Of a stretch of DNA of 62,684 nucleotides, positions 32,737-45,599 are shown in pieces. The DNA is taken from positions 144,435 to 207,118 of the forward strand of contig ML977037.1 in the NCBI GenBank assembly GCA_010015675.1. The letters are read 5' to 3'. Every line of letters begins with the position of its first letter. Position 1 is the first letter of the stretch. This DNA is from Byssothecium circinans. Lineage: Eukaryota > Ascomycota > Dothideomycetes > Pleosporales > Massarinaceae. The notes under the pieces are model-generated. The model was not told the origin of the DNA and did no database searches. It saw nothing but the letters and a program-made list of their open reading frames with translations. The position numbers and the translations under genes were made by a program.

Positions 32737-35700
32737 TGTGCAGGTTGTGCTTACGGTGGCACGGCCTGCGCGACGCGTAGTAAGAGGGCTGGGAGGCGCG
32801 TGGAGCGCGTCGAGAGGTAGAGGACGACGGGTATTGATTGTACTTGATGGTAGATGATTGGTGTTGATGGCACGCGATGGGGTGGTTGGGTGGGCGTGGG
32901 CGTGGTGTTGTGTGTGTGGAGGAATCAGAGGGCAGCTTTTGAAGTTCTTAAGACAAGCCGCGCAGAGCTCGTCGATCACGTGCAGCACGCTAGAACACGG
33001 GCGGAAGGTGTCGTAAAGGCGCCGAAAAAATTGGCGCTGTTTCGCCGCAGCTGGAAGAATCTCCTCGTGTATTCTTTAATTGTTTGCAGCTGTGCACGGC
33101 TGTGGTGTAGTCGGTGTGTGGACGGGTCGCAGTTTCCCTTCGTTGCCTTAGCGGATGTTGAATTACGGGTCCGTGCGGAAGTAGTTGCGCCGACGCGCTC
33201 TTCTCTGTCGTGTTCTTGATTAACGCACCTAGATCGCAGTAAGGAACTGCGTAGACCGTCGTCAGGCCTTCGATAAGGAACTGACTGTAGAAGTGTGATA
33301 TTGACTTCTTAGGCCGTGTTTTTGAAGACCTTGAGCCCTCCACGATCTCGGGGTACAGCCTCAGCTGAAAGAGAATGAACGCGGGCAGTGAGTAGTTCAG
33401 GAGGATCCCTATCTCTCAGTTCTTGTACGTCGGCATGTCAAATTCGATCTTGATAGTATAGGTTGGAAGAAGTGGGCGCCGTGAACGGTCGGATGGTCGG
33501 ATTGAGGGGGTGACAGGATGACAATGAAATCGCATAAAAGACAATCCCGTAGCAGAGCGCGCCTTTTAACAATCGCGAAGAGATGTATGCTTCGTCTGAG
33601 CTCTTTCATGTGCTTTCGGGGTGTCGCGTTCTGTCCGAGAAGATTAGAGAGGTAAGACCAGCGGTGAGAGTGGGATAAGTGAGACTTTTGAGGGGACGAA
33701 GTCTTCGAGCAAACCAGTCGTACTGCCTTGGGCATTTGTGTGGCTCTACTGAATACTTAATATTAAAGATACACTACTATGGCAGTGTTAGCTAATCACC
33801 CGACCAAGCTGTGAGGGCGCCGCGTTGTGAGGAAGGGTGTCTGCACTTACTGTCAATTGCTAATTATAATCGCAACCTCACTTTTGCAACTAGACGCCGC
33901 GCCGACATCGAGCAAACCATTGTGGCTCGCTTGTGCCCGTTATATGATATGCAGTGCAGACGGTCTCTTCAAACACAATACTAGGACGATAGCTTCCGCA
34001 GACTCTCAAAGTGCAAGCGTTCCCAGGAATGTCTACGCACAGCAGTCTCACACCACCTCCTACTAGCTGAAGCCCTAGCATCGTGTTGACGAATATGACC
34101 GAAACCTTACGCTGCAGCTCAACGACGGCGTATCCAGAATGGCGGCCACGAAGCGCTTTCATGCACTCCACGCAGCATCTCGTTCGTTCAGCATCTTGAC
34201 ATATCCTCTTGACAACCAGGCCATGTTCACTAAGGTGTCGACTATGACCATTGGGCTGCCTTTTGGACGAAGATATCTACAACTTCTGTCAGGAGCAAAG
34301 AAAAGGATCAAGGGCAAATGTGCTCTTGCAACATTCAGAAGGCGGACCATAAGATATGACAGAAGCCGGAAACAGAGCCCTTTTTGGGTGGCTTGCGCTT
34401 CGTCGCCGACTTGGAGGCGCCATATTCTCAGAGTTTTGTTCGAGCATAGCAATGTGATGGGAGGAGAATGCTTATGACAGGAGGCAACGGCATAGCCAAC
34501 TACCTATCACACGGCTGGGAAATATTCACCTCTCCGTCTATGAAGGAGTGGTGATGGTCGCCAGTCAGACCCTGGTTGGTTCGGAGAAAGGGAGGGTGGT
34601 CGGTATGCCGTATGGATCTCCGCTATCGATAACGCATGCCGGTTGCTTCCGTCCTTTCCATCCAGATACCCAGATCGCATTCTGATACCCCTTGAGTTGT
34701 GGGCGTTGGGAGCTTCCTGTAGGATTTGGTATAACTCTTGCCTCATGTGCTTCCTTGCACGCGATTTTTCACGCCACAATTGGTGCCATGCGTTATCCTG
34801 TACCGGCCTCAGGACCATGGTCTTCCAAGTCTCGCCTTGCTCTTTACTTGCATGTCCATACTCCCCCAGACGTTGCTCTCTTGTCGCTTGCTTGTATGTT
34901 CATGCTCTTGCTTCCAGAGACGCCAGTTACGCTCCCCCGACTCTGCATCTTCGCCCCGCACACTTCATCTAACCCGGCATCCCCGCGCTTTTGTGCATTG
35001 CATCTATCCTACACGGCCTTTCGCGTCCGATATTCCATAGATGGATTATAGCGACAGTAGCGCAATGGGCGCAATAGAAATGCGGTCGAGGGGCAGCCTG
35101 CGGGCGGCTCGAGTCAAAGTTGCGCCGTCAACGTGTGATAGGGCCCGGTTCGCTCGCTGAATTCGTAATTCCACCGTACTACCTGAGAAAAACGCCGGCA
35201 CCGAAATGGTAGCTAATAGAAGCATTTACAGGTTGGTGCGGTGATCGTGGTCAGATCGCTCAAGTCGCTGCTTCGAGTCTTGGAACGTCGGCTATCTCTA
35301 CGAATGTGAAGGGCCACCAGCACCGCACTGACCGTCTCGACCAATCACGTGCCTGAGATACCTCCAGACCCAGTGCCATTACACAAAATGCACTGCTGTG
35401 ATAGTTGGCTTGTGTGGAATTGTTTGCGATGACTCGGAAGACGACAGTACTTACTGTGATCTCGTAAGTGGCCAGGTAGGCGTGCTTTTAGAGTGCCAAG
35501 AGGTGATTTTCTGATCCGCCTGGCGCATATGTACCAAAGGAGCCGGTATGGCGCATCTCGCATGGCATGGAACCCATCCGTCATGCAGCAAATTGCCCAA
35601 AGAGAGAGAGAGAGAGAGATCATCTGCCCTATCGCAGGATTCAATGTTCGTCGTCCGGACGCTGATCGTGACCAACATCCCCATGGATTTCAAACGCACG

Positions 35701-36065
35701 TACTCCATCAGTTCAGCGATGTTTGAGATCGATTGATTATCGAAAAGGCGTGTATTCATGCTAAGACACTACGATATCATGGCTGCGCCGAGCCATTTAC
35801 TTGATACAATTTATAAAATCAGCGTATCCAAATATATACAGTATTACAGCAAAAGTTTGGGCACTCTGCCAACCTGGGAGCTTGGGAAAGTGTGCCCAAA
35901 CTTTCGACACATGATGGCTTTTGCATGTTACCTGCCGTTCCCATGAACAAAAAAATCTTCAGTGATAATTGCATATGACGCGCTGATCCGGTGCTCAGCG
36001 CTAAAAGTTCAACGGCTCGGTAAGATGAAAGAAGCGTACGAGATGCTTCGAAAACGGGAAGTCTC
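32737..36065. other. Large gene-poor region
   Basis: 3.3 kb between the PWWP gene start and the PAL1 stop. Open frames are up to about 120 codons but none shows a domain, signal peptide with consistent splice sites, or recognisable family. The first few hundred bases must carry the PWWP gene promoter. Confidence 0.45.
35601..35618. repeat. (AG)9 microsatellite
   Basis: A perfect run of nine AG dinucleotides in non-coding DNA. Possibly length-variable between isolates. Confidence 0.9.
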
Positions 36066-37308
36066 CTAAACGTCCACCTTGCGTCGACGAAGACTGCCAA
36101 ATCGCTTCTTCAAAGCCGAGCTCATACTCTTGCCAGTGGTGTTGCTCCGTCCAAGACCATTCCCGTCACTGAAACCTCCGGCGGGTATATGCTGTTGTGC
36201 ATCTTGGCTGCCCATGCTAACATTGCGACGGCGCGACTGTAGCTCGAATCCGGAGTCGCCGTACGCCTTGTGCTCTTTGATGGCCTTGTCGATAGTGAAG
36301 TATGGTTCACCCTTGCCCTTGAGGTCATCGGGGTGGTACGGAACGCCTGGCCAACGCCTGTAGTCCCCTCCAGGCTCACGCTGCAGATCGGCACCCTCTT
36401 GGTAGTCGTAGGTCCTGCCGAACCTATCTGGCATACCCGGAGGAATGATGGCAGTGCCCTCCAAAGGACGGTGTTTCTCCACAGCGTTGACAATGTTCTC
36501 CCTAGGTGTGGCTTTTAGGGCTTCCTCGTTTGAGTCTGCTACTGCTGCAACGGGACTGTGCATGTAGCTCAGGTTGCGTGCAAGGTTGGCTGCGTCGTAT
36601 GGCCCTTCGTGGTGGTAGCTGAAGGTCGTCTTGTCAAGGCGATCAATAACATCGGCTCCTTGGAAATTCTTCTTTCTAAGATGATGAGCACGGTGCGCAG
36701 TCTTGATATCTTTACGGATAGTGTCGAGGGGACGATGACTGGTATCGCCCGGATATCTCTCGCGGAGAGAGCCGCCGCGGGTAAGGCCTCCGGACTGTCC
36801 TACAGGATCACTGAAGGGGTTCGGCTGACTGGATCGCCGGGGCCGTCCTCTGCTTGAAGATGCAAAGGCAACTGTACGGTGATCGGAGAAGTATTCCGCG
36901 CGCGGGCTGGCAGAGTTCGGAGGGGAAGGATAGTGTGAAGAGTGGGTAGAAGAATGTCCCTGTCTCCTTCCCGAGGTGATGTCTGAATTCTGCTGCGATA
37001 GTCCTTTCGAGCCCGACGAAGCTCTCGAGCGGCGATAGGGATTCGTCTCCACTGTACTGCCGGTGGTCTGCGGCCGGATGTTGACGGAAGGGTTGCTCTT
37101 GTGGCCGGCGGATCCAGGTGGAGTAGGCAGGTCCTTTCGAGGAGCAAAAGTCGAACCAAAATGACTGTTTAAACCCGTCTCGTCGCTCGGATCTGGCTCG
37201 ACCAAAGGATCGATGAGCGCGTGATGTGCCTGGAATGTTAACATTTCGAGCGAAGAGTAAGGGAGGTAATGGCCTCACCTGAGCTGCTTTGTCGCTTTCG
37301 CTTCCCAT
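36066..37308 (-). CDS. PAL1: Pal1 cell-morphology protein
   Basis: Two exons: a 10-codon exon 37279-37308 and 36066-37229, with a 49-nt intron (GTGAGG...TTCCAG), give 397 residues. After splicing the start reads MGSESDKAAQ-AHHALIDPL. The conserved Pal1 core is clear: DTIRKDIKTAHRAHHLRKKN, FQGADVIDRLDKTT and YHHEGPYDAA, followed by RHRPLEGT-like and PPGMPDRFGR segments. Pal1 was described in fission yeast as a membrane-associated protein needed for cylindrical shape and it associates with endocytic sites. The first half is Ser/Pro-rich and disordered, and the tail is basic (LKKRFGSLRRRK), fitting membrane association. Confidence 0.92.
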
Positions 37309-37740
37309 ATTGCCCGACCAAGGGAGAAGTTAAGGTCTGAAATCTGCTTTTATTGAAAATTGTAAAGGAAGATAGACGTAAGTATTTCGACAACCGAGAC
37401 AACCGTCGCAGCACACGGAGTGGATAGTAGAGTTTTGGAGAGAGATGTGAATGCAGAAACAGCTGACGGGGCCGCGGTTGATATCAGTCTGGACGGTCCT
37501 GTCCTGTTTGCACGCGGCACTGCGGCAGGAACGCGCAACACATGTCATCGCATCCACTCCGCCGGGGCCGCTGCTCCTTCCCTTGTGGCCGGCACGTCAT
37601 AGCGAATGGAGAAGGCAGGGATCCCAGACGAGAAGGAACGCTTGGGCCAGCAGGCACGCCCAAGGTGGAAGCTCCGAGGCGCCTTGTCGGGGAATTCTCA
37701 AAATCTGGAAGCCCGCGTTGCCCAACACCACAAGTCTGCC
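37309..37740. promoter_or_regulatory. Divergent promoter region PAL1 / USB1
   Basis: 432 bp head-to-head region. An in-frame ATG at 37606 upstream of the chosen USB1 start lies in it, so part of this region could be translated. Confidence 0.45.
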
Positions 37741-38803
37741 ATGGCCTTAGTGCCCTACCCAGACTCTGACGACGACGTCGTCGGCGAGGGTAGAGAATCA
37801 CCATTGAATGCCCAGGCGAAACCCGCCGTGAAGCGCAGGCGCAGCTCTGAGTTGCCTCCGCTTCCGGCCGCATTCCACGACCTCTACTCCACCAGCGCGC
37901 GCGTCAGCATCAGCGATGATCCAAGCCTCCACGGCGGACGCAAGCGCGCAGTCCCACACGTCGAGGGGAACTGGCCCAGCCACGTCTACCTAGAGTGTAG
38001 GTCCAGTTCATTTAATCTCTTCGCCCATGAGTAGATGTTATAACTCGCGCTAACGTGGTCGAGGGATCCCGTCGCAGGCAGAATCCCAGAATCTGTATGC
38101 TCTTATCAGCAATGTTAAGAACTTGGTTAAAACCGAACTCAAAACCAAACAAAAGTCGATTGCTACAGCTGCCCCAGATATCACGCCGTCCCTCCTCTCT
38201 CCCCTGGGCACCCCACTACCGCTTCACATATCCCTCTCGCGAACACTGCAAATCAAGACAGACGATCGAGAGGTATTTCTTGACACTTTGACTGCCTCGC
38301 TTCGCAACGCCGCAGTCAGACCCTTCAACATACGCTTCTCAAAGCTGAAGTGGGTTTCTAACTTTGAGTGCAACCGTTGGTTCTTGGTTCTAAATGCCGA
38401 GAAACCAGCCCAGGATGAGCTAAACAGGTTGCTGCGCGCTTGCAACGATGCGGCGCGAAGATGTGGCCATGCGGGTCTCTACACCGGCGGTAAAGGTGAC
38501 GGCCCGATGGAGGGTAATATTTCCAAGGCTAAGAAAAGGAGGAAATCACAGTCCGAGCAACCCGTGCAGCCACTGGAGGACTTCACAGAGAACTTCCACG
38601 TCAGCATCGCTTGGAATCTCTTCGAGCCGGGTCCAGCATGGACCGCGCTGGTACAGGATGTGGATGTGTCAAAACACGTCGGGGAAATTGACATACCGTT
38701 CAGCGTCGTGAAAGCGAAGATTGGAAATGTAGTCAACAGCATTGACTTGGCGTCGAAAAAGTTAGGTTCTGGAGTTAAAGGCGGATTATTAGGGCTGGGA
38801 TGA
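37741..38803 (+). CDS. USB1: U6 snRNA phosphodiesterase Usb1
   Basis: Two exons, 37741-37996 and 38064-38803 (67-nt intron, branch GCTAAC, acceptor GAG), give 331 residues. Splicing restores HVYLEW-IPS. Two HxSx signatures of the 2H phosphoesterase fold are present: PLHISLSRT and NFHVSIAW, the catalytic pair of Usb1. Usb1 is a nuclear 3'-5' exonuclease that trims the oligo(U) tail of U6 snRNA and leaves a terminal phosphate, stabilising U6 for splicing. The start MALVPYPDSDDD matches the acidic N-terminus usual in fungal Usb1; an in-frame ATG 45 codons upstream (37606) is less likely. A Lys/Arg-rich insert (KAKKRRKSQ) before the second motif may be a nuclear signal. Confidence 0.93.
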
Positions 38804-40565
38804 CAAACTTCTACACTTTTTTCTGCGGGTTTTGCGTCATATCGGTAGGGATATGCTCAACCATATCTAACTCCAATGAGGGACATGGATGATATCGCGT
38901 TTAGCACAGGTAAATGCGATTGCTCCAGTGTCATCTTATGGAGACAAGGATGTGAGCCAACAAAGTGCGTCTATCCACGTTCGGTGAAGAGTGAGCGGTG
39001 TTGCGCTGGAATGGCACCGAACACACTTCAGTGACGATAGCGGCGGGCACAATAGCAACATTCGGCCTTCACCGTTTGGTGCAATTTTTATATCCTCCTC
39101 TTGCCTCGTCACTTCCTCATGATCATCACCCCAAGTGTGCCGTCCAAAAAGGTTTCTAGTTAAATCTTTCGCTTCCCTGATCTAGCCAAAGAGCCCAGCC
39201 CATGTTCTATGAAAGCAATACCAACAACTCCATCCCGTATGAAATCCCTATGATACTTCAAACCATATACAACCAGAAAACACAAACTGAAAAGCTAGAG
39301 AAGCGTGTCACCGCAACCTTCACCTAGACCATTCTTCCTGTTTTTGCTGTCCTCTGCTCATACATGCGCATTTACGCCAATGCCCTCCTGTTTCTGTAAC
39401 CCCAAGTCCAATCTGCCCTTGGAAATACCACATCTTTGGGAAAGCATCGCTTTGATCACATGGTCGTCTGCAATTGCGTCTCTCTCACTCATACGTTGGG
39501 TTCGCTTTTGGACGCGCTTTCGGTTTTGGTGAAAGATGTTGAGGCCGAAGTAGTCATTATGTCGAGCGCCGGCATATTTGTGTTCGCGTGTGACCTGGTG
39601 CTTGGGGTACTTGAAAATGCATGAATACCAATCGTACCATGCGCAGTTAGTATGGGAAGTCCATTGGCCAGTTTGACTGCTAAATAGTAAAGCTGAGATT
39701 GTAGACATGAATGGGGTCGTGTGTAGAATGGAAACCATGGAGTTGTAGGCTGAGTAGTAGGATGGAGAGCTGAAGTTAATTAATATAGGTCCTCGCCAGA
39801 ATACCTTACTGGCTAAAATGTTTTCACCGATAATTGCGTTCATACCATCTGACTAACTTGTTTCCTAAAAACCGTCGACACCGGGAATCGAGCTGACTAA
39901 AAAAAGCGAGCTCGCGAGTCAATTACCACACCCCAACTAGGTTCTTGTCAAATGCAGGACCCCTAAAGGCCACTCGAACGGCGCACCCAGCCAGGGAATT
40001 AAAGTTCTGTAATTGACAGCAGTTTCTCGTGCTAATTAATATATATACTACAACAACAATCAAGCGCATGTACCAAAAAAACAAATTTTAACTCAATTAC
40101 TCTCTTCTCATAACTTCTCGTATTTTTCATCCGCATCACTGCGTGGATGCATGGGAGAACAGTAAACATTGGTTGCAGAAAAGGCTGCCCAAATGCTGGT
40201 ACAGATGTGTAACAAAAGTAAGAGAGTTTATTATACATGACTACAAGAATTACAAGAACCCACTAACTAATAACTATCTAACCTTCAAAAATGAGTGTAT
40301 ATAAACATGCTTCACATGTAGCATCGCCCCCTTAACAAAACAGACCGAAATGAGTGTAGATAAGAAAAAGATTCTCCCGTACTAGTCAATTGGCATCATA
40401 AGACTCGAACCCTCCCTCCACTTCTTGAGAATAAACCTGAAGCCAACCCTCCCCCAAAGCACTGTGTATTGTGAATCTCGAATGTGCTCCGGTAACGGAG
40501 GCTTCCAGCAGTAGTGTCATCACCAAGGCAGTAGTCGGTTCGTCCGTTTGCGGCTGGACCCCTTC
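38804..40565. other. Gene-poor convergent region
   Basis: About 1.8 kb between the 3' ends of USB1 and the uncharacterised minus-strand gene. It includes one longer open frame listed separately, short near-repeats of AAATGAGTGTA at about 40290 and 40350, and AT-rich stretches. No RNA gene is recognised. Confidence 0.45.
39358..39843 (-). CDS. Doubtful 161-codon open frame
   Basis: A continuous frame starting MNAIIGENILASKVF. It has no signal peptide, domain or repeat, and the composition does not resemble the confident genes (no Pro/Ser/Ala-rich bias). A chance open frame or a piece of a UTR is as likely as a gene. Listed because it is the longest unexplained frame of this gap. Confidence 0.15.
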   Translation of the reverse strand: MNAIIGENILASKVFWRGPILINFSSPSYYSAYNSMVSILHTTPFMSTISALLFSSQTGQWTSHTNCAWYDWYSCIFKYPKHQVTREHKYAGARHNDYFGLNIFHQNRKRVQKRTQRMSERDAIADDHVIKAMLSQRCGISKGRLDLGLQKQEGIGVNAHV

Positions 40566-41075
40566 TTAAGCCTTCGAAGGTGGCTTGACCCCCTCGGCAT
40601 ACTCCTTCGCGTCATTAGAAGAAGGCGGGTTGAACCGATGTGCCATCACCCAGAAAAATTTGTAATTGTAAATTTTCTTCTCCTTCAGCACTTCAGGCGG
40701 TATATTCGTAACAAAGCCGGCACGAAAACCTTCGAAAGCCCCATCAGTACTTGCCGTAATACAATCGATATCTCTTTCGTATGCTCGGAGCATTTCGTTG
40801 ATATAGATGTTGTGATCCGGGGCGCCTTGCTTGAGGTTCAAGCCACTGAAGCCGTCCTGAGAAGGGTCGACACGCTTGCCTTCGAGCGTGACTGGGTGCT
40901 TAGTATGTTTGGGGTGTGCCATGACGTCTAGTATAACCCCCGGGTTCGAATCGTTGAGGTTGATTTCGTTGACGAGTCTTGTAGGGAGTTCTTTGATTTG
41001 GTGCTCCACGATTTTTTTAAAGTCGTCAACTAGGCCGCTGACAAGTTTCCACTCGTGTGGCGTGAGTTCGACCAT
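40566..41075 (-). CDS. Uncharacterised 169-residue protein
   Basis: A single-exon frame, MVELTPHEWKLVSGLVDDFK to KPPSKA. It looks like a real soluble protein: balanced charged residues, amphipathic N-terminal helix, ordered middle and short basic end. No signal peptide or membrane span, and one cysteine. I do not recognise a family. The upstream side is an 874-bp region shared with the divergent DUS2 gene. Confidence 0.65.
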   Translation of the reverse strand: MVELTPHEWKLVSGLVDDFKKIVEHQIKELPTRLVNEINLNDSNPGVILDVMAHPKHTKHPVTLEGKRVDPSQDGFSGLNLKQGAPDHNIYINEMLRAYERDIDCITASTDGAFEGFRAGFVTNIPPEVLKEKKIYNYKFFWVMAHRFNPPSSNDAKEYAEGVKPPSKA

Positions 41076-43346
<2,271 letters not shown>

Positions 43347-44228
43347 AATAGATCATTGGAACAAATATTCACCACGGACAATGGGCATATGGTTTCTGCA
43401 TAGCATAGGCATCGGCAGCGTCATGGCATTCGTGGGAAATAGGTGCGAGGCCTCCTCTCTACGGTAGTTCAGAGCGCTGGGATTTCCATTAGCCAGCTCC
43501 CTAATATAGCTTAACATTCACCCCGTGCTTGCGATGTGATATTACCCAGAGGTGTTCACTGCAGACTTATCAAAGTAGCAACCGCGATCTCTTCGTGCTT
43601 TCTACATAGATTTCAACTGATTTCGTCCCACGCCAATCCTTGAAAACGAAAAGCTGTTTCAGGTTTTCTCCTCGAACATCTTCCGGAAGCGATGGATATC
43701 TAGGAAGATACAGCACTTGGGGACGAGTGAGAGGAAGAATTCTATTTAACTCAATAGAAAAATGATTTGGTACTCCTGTATTTGATGTTAGCAAGCCTTC
43801 CAACCGTCACGGTTCCGAGATCAAAAACATCGACAACTGTTTTGCTCCTGAGTGCCTCATAGTGAGAGGTGGCGACGTAGCAGATAATTCCGGCAAGATT
43901 CCAGCCCACATCATACTACTTTCCGAGCACCAGATCTCTAGCATGCTATTCGAAACCGTCTGTTGAGAAGGTAAAGTGAATTGCCATCAGTGGAGATCAT
44001 GTCTAATAGGGTTTAGGAGAGGAACTGGCGTGGATGGAGATCAAGGTCATGTCAAATTTTCAGGCTGAGAATAAAGATGCTAGGGCAGAGACGGAGAATC
44101 GTGATATCGAGCAAGAACGAAGAGACGGAGTCGCGACAACATTTCATACGCCTGCCGCAATGGTATATGTAAATTTTTGAACGCCAGTGATGCCCTGAAC
44201 GCCACCCATGCAATCGTCTCTACACCCC
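43347..44228. other. Convergent intergenic region
   Basis: About 880 bp between the 3' ends of DUS2 and RPF2. No open frame above 80 codons and no recognised element. Confidence 0.5.
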
Positions 44229-45263
44229 CTAAAACTTCGTCCTCTTGGGCGTAGTCGGTGACTCCGAATCGCTCACATCCTCATCAGCACCCTCATTGTC
44301 GGGATCTTGCGGTGGCGTACGACCCCTCTTTAGTCCCTTCATCTTCCTCGTCTGCATTGTCTTGAAGTCTTGCTTGGGCATGTGCACCTTGCCCACCTTG
44401 TCGCCCATGATATCCATGTCGATGTTCTTTTTCGTCTTAGGTTCCACACCCTTGGGCTTCTTGAGAGCGGCCTTCATCACGTCGGGGTCGGCGAACTGTT
44501 CGCGGCCCAGAGAAGCGTCGATTCGAGGGCCCATCTCTTCGACTTCGACGCGGGGGAGCTTCTGGCCTGATTTCAAAGTCTTGATCAGATAGAAGCGGAT
44601 GTGCAGCTCGGGCTGCGGTTTGCCTTCTTCCGGTTCCGCAGCGCTGATGCTGATCAGGTATTGCAGACCCTCTACATCTACCTCAGTGGCCTCTTGACCC
44701 CTGAACAGATCCAACAATAGACTTTTTGCAAGCGTCCACTTTGTCTGATTCGGGTCCTCGAAGACGGTGCCGTGGAAGGAGATGAGGGGCTTCAGGCCTA
44801 CAGCGGGCTTCTTGTTCTTGAATTGCTGGAGGGTGCGGAAAGACGTCGGGTTGATGTACAGTTCGAGCATGTCGAGTATCTTGTGGTCGAAGGTGCGGCA
44901 GAGGGTCAGGCAGTTTGGCCGCTTCTTCGAATGGATGGACAGGGCGAGGAGGGAGGTGTCGTTCTTAAGGGAGAAGAACTCGAGGGCTGGACGTATATTA
45001 GTACCTGTCACTTTGGGGGACGATGTAGAATTCCAAAACCTACAGGAAGCATCCTCAAATGGGTGTATGTCATTCTTCTTCATGAAACTCTCCACAAACG
45101 GCTTCTTCAGCATGCGCAGGTCGGCCGTCGCGAGTTTGAGGATTTGGGACGTCTTCTGGCCGGCGACGAAGAGCGTGGTCTTGGGGTTCTCGTGGGTCTG
45201 CGGCGCACGCTTGTCCATGGCCCGCTTTGCGCGGGCATTCTTGGGCTTGACCTGTCGCAGCAT
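44229..45263 (-). CDS. RPF2: Ribosome production factor 2 (Brix domain)
   Basis: Two exons, 45044-45263 and 44229-44986, give 325 residues. The 57-nt intron (44987-45043) has GTAGGT, a TACTAAT branch point and CCAG. It has no in-frame stop, so a naive frame reads through with 19 extra residues; splicing restores the conserved KKNDIHPFEDAS-SLEFFS of Rpf2. The Brix domain is clear: TTLFVAGQKTSQILKLATAD, LHSKKRP-like IHSKKRPNCLTLCRTFD, DMLELYI and GLQYLISIS. Rpf2 with Rrs1 brings 5S rRNA, L5 and L11 into the pre-60S particle in the nucleolus. The C-terminus is basic then acidic, ending with TPKRTKF. Confidence 0.95.
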   Translation of the reverse strand: MLRQVKPKNARAKRAMDKRAPQTHENPKTTLFVAGQKTSQILKLATADLRMLKKPFVESFMKKNDIHPFEDASCRFWNSTSSPKVTGTNIRPALEFFSLKNDTSLLALSIHSKKRPNCLTLCRTFDHKILDMLELYINPTSFRTLQQFKNKKPAVGLKPLISFHGTVFEDPNQTKWTLAKSLLLDLFRGQEATEVDVEGLQYLISISAAEPEEGKPQPELHIRFYLIKTLKSGQKLPRVEVEEMGPRIDASLGREQFADPDVMKAALKKPKGVEPKTKKNIDMDIMGDKVGKVHMPKQDFKTMQTRKMKGLKRGRTPPQDPDNEGADEDVSDSESPTTPKRTKF

Positions 45264-45370
45264 TGTTGTGGTGTGTTGGCTGTAGCGATACCTCCGAAGG
45301 TAGAGTTGCGAAATCTTGGCGCATTATTTTTCGAAGGTCCCTCGGCAGTGGGAGAAACTATTGACCGACA

Positions 45371-45379
45371 ATCTGATAA
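45371..45379 (+). promoter_or_regulatory. GATA site matching the SreA/Fep1 consensus
   Basis: ATCTGATAA matches exactly the ATCWGATAA consensus of the fungal iron-regulatory GATA factors (SreA, Fep1, Urbs1). It lies 229 bp upstream of the glutaredoxin ATG and 108 bp upstream of the RPF2 ATG. Functional use is inferred. Confidence 0.5.
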
Positions 45380-45425
45380 GCATGGCGGGGTCGAGGCCGC
45401 GAATCGGCTACTTATCCAGCCCCGC

Positions 45426-45434
45426 TTATCAGAT
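45426..45434 (-). promoter_or_regulatory. Second, inverted SreA/Fep1-type GATA site
   Basis: TTATCAGAT, the exact complement of the upstream site. With flanks the match is 11 bp (ATCTGATAAGC / GCTTATCAGAT), and both inner flanks carry GGGG/CCCC runs. Two inverted copies 46 bp apart are unlikely by chance in 336 bp. Confidence 0.5.
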
Positions 45435-45599
45435 CATACCTTCCAGGACAATTGCGCGACTGCGACTCCAGAGCAAAAGTATTTATCTCACCTGATTACC
45501 GGATTCCCCTCTACCGGTTCCTCCATTCTCTTCTTCTCCATTCCCCTATCATAGTTGATTCTTTACCATCGCTACCCCGCATAGAAGAGCTATTTCATC

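Larger units (their letters stand above)
45264..45599. promoter_or_regulatory. Bidirectional promoter RPF2 / monothiol glutaredoxin
   Basis: 336 bp between two start codons on opposite strands. It contains an inverted pair of ATCTGATAA motifs, a third GATAAG core on the minus strand (45411-45416) and a TATTTAT element near 45479, about 120 bp upstream of the glutaredoxin ATG. Confidence 0.6.

Noticed and set aside
37606..37740. 45-codon N-terminal extension of Usb1
   Set aside because: In frame with an ATG, but the downstream start gives the acidic N-terminus usual in the family; only transcript start mapping could decide.
39870..39930. Possible minus-strand tRNA end (CCGGGAATCGAG)
   Set aside because: No cloverleaf could be folded around it; several stems fail.
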